Positions 54,125 through 64,000 of a stretch of 64,000 nucleotides of DNA are shown in pieces (the first letter of the stretch is position 1; every line of letters starts with the position of its first letter). This stretch comes from Antedon mediterranea (Eukaryota > Echinodermata > Crinoidea > Comatulida > Antedonidae). The position numbers were made by a program, and so were the translations under genes. The notes under the pieces are model-generated. The model worked only from the letters and a program-made list of their open reading frames with translations, did no database searches and was not told the DNA's origin. Where the stretch lies: contig NC_092680.1 in assembly GCF_964355755.1 (NCBI RefSeq), forward strand, positions 67,001 through 131,000, read 5' to 3'.

Positions 54125-56110
54125 TTAAACACACCAAAGTACAAACAGCACAACTACAGCACCCCTGAATGTGATGAGGAGTGCAATTTGTAGCACACCT
54201 ACAATTTTGAAAATACAAGGCCTGTTTACGTACCCTTGTATAAGCCCAATTGTTTTACATTTTTTTTATTTCATACAGTAGGCAACTTATCCAATTGTAT
54301 ACTGTAGGCCTATTGACAATTGTTTTTTTAAAATATATTTTTATTTCATTTATTTGTTTGACAAAAAAATGTCTGTGGCTTCTAAAAAGTATTAAAGCAA
54401 GCCAGAAGTCCCAGCTTAAAACTTACGAAATTATTATACAGTATTTTTAAAACATTAAGTTAAACACCCATCACCCACCTCTCCATTAAAAAATAGACAG
54501 AAAACAAAGCTTTTTAAACGTAAATCTACTGTACAGAATAAGCACATTATTATTATACAGGTGTTTTTTACTATTCATTAACTACAACAACAGTTTTTAG
54601 ATTTGAAAAATAATAAACAGTATTGTGTGTATACAGGTACTATAAGCCTGTTTAAATACCATTGTACTTCAACATCTGTACCATGATTCAATGCCTTTTG
54701 TGTCATCCTCAATGCAATTCAAACCAACTGTAATGAATTCTAGCAAGATCACAGGATCATCTTAAAATTGAAGTAAGGAACAAGATTTCATAAATCACAC
54801 ATAAATCGAAAGAAAAATATACTTTACTGTACCTAGAGTGTATCAATCAAGGAGATAAATACTAGCAGTTTACATTTTGTTGAAAGGCCTTTGTCCTTTA
54901 CCATGCTGAGTTAGCCCAAAGCAAGATGGCTTTCTCTCTTTCTGCATACAGTGGATCATGGTTCCAACCAAGAGAATACATTATTGTAACACTACTTGCC
55001 TTTGTTTGAAGCCTATACTCAATTGCATATTGTCAACTTTCAAAATCAATCGGTAACATTTAATATTGCTAAATATAAAAAACAAATTGAGGCTATGTAA
55101 TATTTAGTTAATTTTTTAACAAAATGGTTTAAAAAATCAAATAAATACTGTACTGTTAAAAAAATTAACAAGGAAAACATTAATGTGGGTGAAATATTTA
55201 ATGCAAGGTAGAGTATACTGTGATTCATAATTTACAATATCATGTAGAAATATTAATTTGATAAATATTTACATTACAATTTATAGTTTTAATCATTTGG
55301 AATCAAATAAATATTCATGCGACCTTGTGCAATAATTATGTTTAGCCATACAAGGAGGACAGTAGACTAAAGAAAAACAGCACTAGATATAAAATATCTC
55401 ATGTGGTGTAGCATGGCTTACTGAACGTGCTGAATTCAAATATTTTAGATGAGCGTTGTGTATCCATATGCAAGCCACATTTACTGCATCAGTGGGGAGA
55501 GAGAGAGAGAAAGCCTTGCAAATTATATTTACTACTTTATTCAAAAACTAACAAAATTAACTCTCAATTCTGGTAAGTCTTGTAATTCATGTATTAAATG
55601 TAACATCTCTTGTTTGTTGAATGATTGACACGATTATTTTTCCAAATTAACTAAAGCCAAATAAAACTAAGATGTTGTTAAATTCTCTACCTCAATTGCA
55701 GGATTAACGTCAATTAAAATATTGTGCATTAATCTCTTTTTTTTTTTAATGATTTTGATGACAGCATACCAAAAAAAAATTGAATAGGCACATTCAGCAT
55801 AGGATTATATCAACTTTTTGTGCTCAAGAGAGATTGTATATACTGTAGGCACATTCAGCATAGGATTATGTGGTACATCAACTTTTTGAATATCAACTGA
55901 ATTAATTCATAGTTTTGCTCCTTAAATCAATACAAATAGAATAGTAAACTGTAAAATACAAAATATTGAAGTCATTACAAAATAGACATTGTTTAATAGT
56001 ACTTATTAATAGTGAAGTGAATTGTAGTATCATGTACGGTAAGGTGATTTTTGCAGAATGTGAAATAATTTGAATACATATCAAGTATTACTAGTAGTAA
56101 CTTGTAATTT

Positions 56111-56786
56111 ACCTCCGCCAAGGAGGTATATGTAATCGATCGTATGTGTTTGTCTGTCTGTTTGTCTGTTTGTTTGTTAGCAGGATTACTCAAAAAGTAA
56201 TTACAAGATCTTTACCAAAATGAATATACAGATAGATATGTGGTCAAGGACCATTCCATTAAATGTTGGGACCATTTGGGACCATGGTCCCAATTCTGAA
56301 CCACTTTTTATTATACTTTTCAGACCTGCTAGTGTTAAAAGATAGGACAGAATTTTTCAAAAGCCGGCGAGCAGTCTTAAAGTATTAAGTAAACTGAAAT
56401 TGCATTTTCTCGAGAACTACTTGTCCAAAAAACTTCATTTTTGTACAAGAGGCAAGACTTAAAATTGGTTATTTGTAATTTAAAAACATGAATTGATTTA
56501 ATGTGGACTTTTTTTAATGCGAGTAGTTTAAAAAACCTATTTCTTTTCAAATTCACTCGTTTGATTTTCGCGTTGCTGTTCTATTGTTAGTCAACTGAAG
56601 CTATTGTTAATTGAAAAAAGGCTTGTTACATAACCATTACACCAAACTCGTATACACATGCTTGTAGTGAAATTAGCCTAAATCTCAAACAGCATTAAGA
56701 CATTAAGCATTTTTTCCGGAGAAATCTTATGTAGGAGAATTTTACGGTAGGCGGAGGTATGCACTCTCGGAGTGGCTTTCTAGTTA
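56111..56786. mobile_element. Dispersed element with ACCTCCGCC...GGCGGAGGT ends
   Basis: ACCTCCGCC at 56111-56119 and its exact reverse complement at 56750-56758 bound the sequence, followed by ATGCACTCTCGGAGTGGCTT and TCTAGTT. The left part has AAGGAGGTATATGTAATCGA, then TCTGTCTGTTTGT runs, then AGCAGGATTACTCAAAAAG. I believe this is a widespread repeat type in marine invertebrates, but I cannot name it. It encodes nothing. Confidence 0.55.
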
Positions 56787-58874
56787 GATTTATGTGGTTT
56801 GTTGTTTACAATATGATCATGTCAAATACATGAACACACAAAAATGTTTATTGTGTCATTCAACAAACACTAAAATCATTACATACATTACAGTACTTTC
56901 CAATATTTAAGTTTCAAAATGCACAGAAATGCTACAAAAATATTAAATACTGTATGATAAATACAGGATTTTTTTCTGTAAAATTCTATTATAAAAATAA
57001 CAAAATGAGCATGCATGTATTTACAGCAGACTCATACAGTAGTAGTAGGCAGTAGCTTTGTGGTAAAAAGATATAAAATATTGATTTATATTGAATGTCC
57101 TTGGTAAAGATGGCCTTTCCTAGTAAGACTGTACATAATGTTGATCATACAGTATGTACAGTGATAACTTGTTTGGTAAACAATTACTATAATAACAGTA
57201 AATTGAGTGTACATAGCATTCATGATATCTGCCCACTCATTTCTTCATACAGTGTACACTCATCTTGATCATCATGCTAATTTAAAGTGTTCAAAGCTCC
57301 ATTTAAATGTGATTGGTTGTATTCATGAGAAATCACAGATGCAGGGAATTAATAAAGCACAGTCACATTTTAATAAGGGTTTATCTAAAGTTCAAGGGTG
57401 AATATTCTTTGGAGTTTTGGAATTAAAACTATTTGTTGAACATATTTCTAATCTATATATAAATTTACGTAAGGGCAAAATTCGGTAAATCGCGCGTTAT
57501 TTCTAGAATGTTTACTCGATGGTATATAAAGTTGGTTAGAATCTCGGTACTGATTTTAACCACCTGATGTAACCCTGTTTACTAATTAAATTGAGTTAGG
57601 TAATTAGTTATTGACAATTAAAATGAATTTAGGTTCAACGATTTGCCCCAAATAGGGGTGTTTTTCGATCGTGGTATACACTGTCTAATGGATGTCCGTC
57701 TTGAAAAATACCCACAGACAATAATACGAGGATGCTTCGCATTTTCCTATCTCCTCCTACGATAATTGTTTTTAATGGCTGAAAACCGGTTGAACAGCTC
57801 GAGTACAGCATCATAATATTGAAGACAGGCCGATTTTCTTTAAAAAATACTATTTTGATAGATTTAATATACGTTTATACAAATGTATTGATTTGCGATG
57901 AATGGAACATTCCAATCTCTGTTCCACAAGTGTCTATTCCCTCAGGCGTCGTAAAGGCAAGTACTGTATACTCATAACAGAAATTCGATCCATTTTTTTT
58001 TTTCAATCTGTGCTGCAGAGTTTGGATATAATTTTTTTTTAACGGATAATGAACTAGCGTTTTCAGTCGCCGTATATTATGTACAAATATTTATTATTGC
58101 ATTTAAACCACCCACATCATCACCCTTCCCTCACTGGCATGAGTAGCGTTGTAAAGCCAGTAGAGGATAGGCCTACGGTGCATCACATCCCCTAAACGCA
58201 GAACAACTTTGGTGGGTAGGGTAGGAACCAACTTAAGTATGAATTGGCTCTAAGAAACAATTGAAAACCATTAGGCCTACTAATAAAGTTGAGTTAGATA
58301 ATTTAATTTTTATTTGACGATTAAATCGATTTTATGATTTTTCCCGAATAGAGGTGGTTTTCACAAATTGTTTTACATTATATAAACATACACGTCGCAG
58401 TGATGTATCGTTACATGTACTGTACGATTTCAACTAGGACGGTGATAGTTTCAACTTATTTTATTTAAATATACTTAAATTATTACATAGCAATGTTTTA
58501 CTGTGTTTAGTGATATATTATTTGTAAAACATGAAAACAATTAATATTTCGTTACTAAATGGATAAAGAATATATTTAATATATTTAAAAATTGTTCCTC
58601 TCTGCACCCATCCTCTTCCCCATCCCTCACTCCTAATGTTACATACAAAACACAAATTAAGTTTGTTTAAATTTGACTTAAACAATTGTTCTCATTTTGT
58701 GACAAGTTTCTCTTTCGGAAGTAATTCTCAGGGTGCTAATTTTAGTTGAGTACATAAATCAGTGTCTATTTATTCGTTCCTGTAAACGACATGTATTATT
58801 GTACGTACATTTGAAATCGCCAGTTTTTTAACGCTGAAATTATTATGTATTCGAGAACCATCTGTGGGCACGAC

Positions 58875-58911
58875 CTAGATGGTACGCGAGCGAAGCGGGC
58901 GTACCATCTAG
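58875..58911. repeat. Perfect 13-bp hairpin, CTAGATGGTACGC stem
   Basis: CTAGATGGTACGC (58875-58887) and GCGTACCATCTAG (58899-58911) form a perfect stem around the 11-base loop GAGCGAAGCGG. This is GC-rich in an AT-rich setting, and it looks like the end of a dispersed element. Confidence 0.8.
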
Positions 58912-59264
58912 TAAATAAAATAATTATAAATATCATTATTATATACTTCTACAACTGCAAGATTAAAAAAAACACTTTTTATGTTCATTTTTCATTTACT
59001 TCTGAGCTTCAAATCGTAACATATTATAAATAAATACAGTAAGCGCCTATATTATTATGTCATTTGTGTTGTTACAGTACAAAATGTGACTTTAATCACA
59101 ATCATTTTTTTTTTCAAAAACTTTTTCACATGGTCAAGAAACATTTGGCAGAGGACATGCACTGATAATGTATGTTGTAGTAATAGATGGCAGGGAAATC
59201 CAATATTTAATCAATTTTAATGACAATTTGAAATTTCAACCATGGTTTATTTTTTTTATTATAG

Positions 59265-59741
59265 AAAAATGCAACCTGGACAGATGCCACTAAAGAGAAA
59301 AGCTGGGTAAATATATTATACAATACAGTAAACAGTTAATGTGAGAAAACAGATGTAAAATGTTTACAGTTTTGAAATAGATGGTTACATTTGTTTACTA
59401 CAGTATTGTATTTCATGTTGTGCGACTAGAGGTCTTTAATAAACATGAAGACAGTGACTAGAGATACAAGTTCCTTAGGATTATAGAGTGGTTGTATTCA
59501 GAGCTTTCATTTTTTCAATGAGGAATTAAAATAATTGTTTGAAGATGAGAAAATCGGCCAATAATTGTTTAATTATCAACATTTATCGAAAAAACTGTTA
59601 TTTGTTCATTCTGTACAATATAGTGAAAGTTTAGATTAAAAACAAAAATTTAATTGAAAACTTCTTATTACTTCAAATAATTAATATTTGCAGAGGGGAT
59701 GATGGCGATGATGATGAAGGAAGTTCTACCAAATATGCAAG
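59265..59741 (+). CDS. ARNT: Two exons resembling the ARNT N-terminus, partial
   Basis: Exon 59265-59306 follows TTATTATAG, contains an ATG at 59269 and reads MQPGQMPLKRKAG. The GTAAAT donor leaves phase 2. Exon 59694-59741 follows TTTGCAG, reads GDDGDDDEGSSTKYA, and leaves AG before GTAGTG. Arg/Lys-rich KR(K/R) followed by an acidic DDDEG stretch and SK(F/Y)xR, with a junction at the Arg, is what precedes the basic helix-loop-helix of ARNT-type transcription factors. The basic helix-loop-helix and PAS exons are not in the window; they would follow the large array and the right edge. The call depends on about 28 residues, so it is tentative. Confidence 0.4.
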
Positions 59742-59879
59742 GTAGTGATATATGTACTGTTATTTCATGTTTGGCTTTATGTTGTAAAAAAACATTATAG
59801 TTCTTCAATGGCAGACAGTATATTGTTGTAATAATATCATAGTTACAGCATGATATTTTTTTTACATTATCAACACCCA

Positions 59880-62325
59880 AAGTTGTCAACACTCACAGTA
59901 TCATCATCAAGACACTCACAACATCATCACAATACACTCACAATATCATCACAATACAGTACACTCACAGCATTATCAAGACACTCACAGCATCATCATC
60001 AAGATACTCACAGTATCATCATCACGATACTCACAGCATCATCATCACGATACTCACAGCATCATCATCAAAATACTCACAGCATCATCATCAAGATACT
60101 CACAGTATCATCATCAAGATACTCACAGCATCATCATCAAGATACTCACAGCATCATCATCAAGATACTCACAGCATCATCATCAAGATATTCACAGCAT
60201 CATCATCAAGATACTCACAGTATCATCATCAAGATACTCACAGCATCATCATCAAGATACTCACAGCATCATCATCAAGATACTCACAGCATCATCATCA
60301 AAATACTTACAGCATCATCATCAAGACACTCACAGCATCATCATCAAGATACTCACAGCATCATCATCAAGATACTCACAGCATCATCATCAAAATACTT
60401 ACAGCATCATCATCAAGATACTCACAGCATCATCATCAAGATATTCACAGCATCATCATCAAGATACTCACAGCATCATCATCACGATACTCACACCATC
60501 ATCACGACACTCACAGTCACACACAGTATCATCAGAAGATACTCACAGCATCATCACAAGATACTCGCAGCATCATCAGAAGATACTCACAGCATCATCA
60601 AGACACTCACAGTATCATCACAAGATACTGTATTCACAGCATCATCATCAAGATACTCACAACATCATCAAGATACTCACAGCATCATCATCAAGATACT
60701 CACAGCATCATCACAAGAGACTCACAGCATCATCATCAAGATACTCACAGCATCATCATCAAGATACTCACAGCATCATCAAGACACTCACAGTATCATC
60801 ACAAGATACTCACAGCATCATATCAAGATACTTACAGCATCATCACGACACTCACAGCATCATCATCAAGATACTCACAGCATCATCACAAGAGACTCAC
60901 AGCATCATCATCAAGATACTCACAGCATTATCATCAAGACACTCACAGCATCATCATCAAGATACTCACAGAATCATCATCAAGATACTCACAGCATCAT
61001 TATCAAGATACTCACACAGCATCATCATCAAGATACTCACAGCATCATCATCAAGATACTTACAGCGTCATCAAGACACTCACAGTATCATCACAAGATA
61101 CGTACAGCATCATCAAGACACTCACAGTATCATCATCAAGATACTCACAGCATCATCATCAAGATACACACAGCATCATCATCAAGATACTCACAGCATC
61201 ATCATCAAGATACTCACAGCATCATCATCAAGATACTCACAGCATCATCAAGACACTCACAGCATCATCATCAATATACTCACAGCATCATCATCAAGAT
61301 ACTCACAGCATCATCAAGACACTCACAGCATCATCATCAATATACTCACAGCATCATCATCAAGATACTCACAGCATCATCATCAAGATACTCACAGCAT
61401 CATCATCAAGATACTCGCAGCATCATCATCAAGATACTCACAGCATCATCATCAAGATACTCACAGCATCATTATCAAGACACTCACAGCATCATCATCA
61501 ATATACTCACAGCATCATCATCAAGATACTCACAGCATCATCATCAAGATACTCACAGCATCATCATCAAGATACTCACAGCATCATCATCAAGATATTC
61601 ACAGCATCATCATCAAGATACTCACAGTATCATCATCAAGATACTCACAGCATCATCATAAAGATACACACAGCATCATCATCAAGATACACACAGCATC
61701 ATCATCAAGATACACACAGCATCATCATCAAGATACTCACAGCATCATCATCAAGATACTCACAGCATCATCATCAAGATACTCACAGCATCATCATCAA
61801 AATACTCACAGCATCATCATCAAGATACTCACAGCATCATCATCAAGATACTCACAGCATCATCATCAAGATACTCACAGCATCATCATCAAGATACTCA
61901 CAGTCACAGCATCATCATCACGATACTCACACCATCATCACGACACTTATCAGAAGATACTCACAGCATCATCATCAAGATACTCACACAGCATCATCAT
62001 CAAGATACTCACAGCATCATCATCACGATACTCACACCATCATCACAACACTTATCAGAAGATACTCACAGCATCATCATCAAGATACTCACAGCATCAT
62101 CATCACGATACTCACACCATCATTACAACACTTATCACAAGATACTCACACAGCATCATCATCAAGATACTCACAGCATCATCATCCAGATACTCACAGC
62201 ATCATCATCAAGATACTCACAGCATCATCATCAAGACACTCACAGCATCATCATCAAGATAATCACAGCATCATCATCAAGATACTCACAGCATCATCAT
62301 CAAAATACTTACAGCATCATTGTTG
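59880..62325. repeat. 23-bp minisatellite, about 100 copies
   Basis: The unit is CATCATCATCAAGATACTCA plus CAG, with frequent loss of one CAT, AAGA/ACGA swaps and T/C changes. As 23 is not a multiple of three, all three phases are read in turn (period SQHHHQDTHSIIIKILTASS...). The 603-codon open frame at 59850-61661 is therefore an artefact. The array begins about 140 bp after the second ARNT-like exon, in its intron. Confidence 0.95.
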
Positions 62326-64000
62326 TGTGTTACTGTGTAATTTGTCCAACCATTGATCACATCACATTTGCCAACTACTGTACTTTGTTTTTTATCATCA
62401 TCACCAAATAATCATTTTTGCAGAACTTGTAAAATTTATTGTTCAACATCATCAGCATTCATATTTATCAACACAAACATTGTTATATACCATAACTTTA
62501 ATTATTATTAATTGTACTCGCAACATAATAATACTCATTGTCATCATCTCCACTCTAATAAATATAATTTATCAGTTTATTATGTGCACAACAGAAATTT
62601 TAACTCAACAATTGTGTTTATGGTGATGGTATTTTGATTTAGTTGTTTATGTTGTTTTCTTAGTTTAAAATATTACTAGTTTTTTTTTCTAGTTACAGTA
62701 TTTAATACACGTGGCATTAAAAGTCTTTGAAAATCTTTATTTAAAGAATAACCTGTTTTAGAATTGTAATACTGTAACTGTTCACATTGTTGTTTACATC
62801 AGTGTCTTAGCCTCAAATAATATTATTTTTGTATAAATATACTTTATGACTTTATTAGTATGTCATGTACCGTCTCTGAAAATTTCACGGTAAAAAGGCT
62901 TTTTGTTGGTCCTTTTGTTTGAAATTCACTTTAGGTTTATGTTATTGCACTGTTATCAGTTACTGTACTAATAAAGCATGTGTATTTTACTTTTCGCAAT
63001 TGAAGAGATACATCAAACCATCCACTCTTACATTACAATGAGGTGGATAATGTGATCTATAGTATTAGTATCATATCAGCGACATTAGATCAGCCAGATC
63101 AAATGTACAAATTATATGAGATAACTCAGATTATTGTGTTTGACATGGTTTTTTTTTTCCTTTACAAATTTAATTAAGATTGGTAGTATAGTTAGTCTGA
63201 AAAATAGTAACTATAGGAAATTCCTTTAAATAAATTGTTATAATATCAGTTAATTTTTATTTTCAATATTTTTATTTAATGCTTAATTATGTGTCGACAA
63301 ATTGTGTAGTTTTTAATTTTGCAAAAACAAAACAAAATGTAAAAACTGTTCACCATTTTGACCATAATAATTTCACATTCTTGAGAACGTCTTGTAGACT
63401 GAAAATATAAATATAAATTATTCTACAGTATGTCTAATTGAAATACTGTATAAATAACTAATATATATTTTGATAATGTTACACACAGTTTAAAGATAGG
63501 GTTTTTTTTATCAATCTTTTTAAAATTCCAAGTTTCATATTTGTTAAACCTAAGAATATGAATCAAAAGTGCTTTTTATTTATAAATTCATGTTCAATAT
63601 CTCATGAAAATAAAGTTGTATTAATTTCATATTTGACCCCATCTATCAAAGTGGGTCATACATAAAGTATCTTCTTAAGTTGGGATAATCATTAAATATT
63701 TATTGCAGAGCCATTCATTTTATACAATTTTTAATAACTTTAGCTGGCTCTGTTTACAGTATATCTATATTTTTGCCAATTAAAGTCAAAACAGATGATG
63801 CATGCATTTATTTTGAATAGTATACAAACCTCCAAAAAGTGTAGCCAAGATCTCTTACCCTGTAGGAGTCTGCATATTAATTAATTAAGCCAACTATTAA
63901 ACTAATTACCAATGTATGAAAATGATTACAAATCAAAAGTAATTGCATGTTGATTTAAAAAAAAAAGTTTATTATTAAAATTAAAAGACTTAATTTTTAT
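62326..64000. other. AT-rich sequence with no recognised feature
   Basis: I found no exon, repeat array or element here. If the ARNT-like gene is real, this is the continuation of its intron. The acceptor-like TTTTTGCAG (62424) and ATTGCAG (63709) are not followed by coding-like sequence. Confidence 0.4.

Larger units (their letters stand above)
48838..59264. other. Long intergenic or upstream-intron region, no exon recognised
   Basis: Ten kilobases of AT-rich DNA without a convincing exon on either strand. It holds the separately listed 41-bp array, the TTAA-flanked element, a dispersed element at 56111-56786 and a hairpin at 58875-58911. Two diverged copies of one repeat are also visible at 57570-57680 and 58285-58370 (GTTGAGTTAG or TTGAGTTAG with TAGGGGTG or TAGAGGTG). 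A non-coding first exon of the gene starting at 59265 could lie here. Confidence 0.4.

Noticed and set aside
59850-61661. 603-codon His/Ser/Ile-rich open frame
   Set aside because: A 23-bp repeat cycling through all three phases without stops; no protein-like complexity.

Overview
This is a nuclear, intron-rich, AT-rich animal genome window. It has GT-AG introns, long AT-rich introns, a Penelope-like retroelement, several terminal-inverted-repeat elements and an unusually heavy load of tandem repeats (roughly 17 kb of 64 kb). The very frequent palindrome TAGGCCTA and the gene set point to a marine invertebrate deuterostome, most likely an echinoderm. That placement is inference; nothing in the window names the species. 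There are no bacterial features.

I could reconstruct three multi-exon genes whose splice phases and total lengths close exactly. (1) On the minus strand, 3762-16537 holds nine exons encoding a 329-residue G-kinase-anchoring protein 1 (GKAP1). (2) On the plus strand, 20470-39913 holds 19 exons encoding a 778-residue receptor tyrosine kinase with signal peptide, two fibronectin-III-like domains, a Cys-rich juxtamembrane segment, one membrane helix and a kinase domain with an HGD instead of HRD catalytic loop. (3) On the plus strand, 43070-48832 holds eight exons encoding a 429-residue perilipin-like lipid-droplet protein. Two weaker partial genes lie at the edges: two minus-strand exons of an unidentified gene (2211-2829), and two plus-strand exons resembling the N-terminus of ARNT (59265-59741), whose body would lie beyond the window.

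The long open frames at 9869-11893, 13425-14507, 34497-37058 and 59850-61661 are tandem-repeat arrays, not genes. The most striking pattern is that several arrays consist of pieces of exons with their splice sites. The 3' half of a fibronectin exon plus its donor is repeated about 17 times. The acceptor plus transmembrane exon is repeated 3 times. The end of the kinase alpha-E exon plus its donor is repeated 26 times, in frame. A possible 27-nt micro-exon, with branch-site-like, acceptor and donor sequences, is repeated 10 times in a GKAP1 intron. These could create isoform ladders, including kinase-less receptors.

Mobile elements: a broken Penelope-like element (28000-31840) with GIY-YIG endonuclease sits in the receptor's intron 11, beside hammerhead-ribozyme-like motifs on the opposite strand. 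A hAT-like element (11829-13524) is inserted in a minisatellite with an exactly readable 6-bp target duplication. A mariner-type miniature element lies in a kinase intron, a TIR element is nested in a field of TTGCGCAA palindromes in a perilipin intron, and a TTAA-flanked element lies at 52545-54124.
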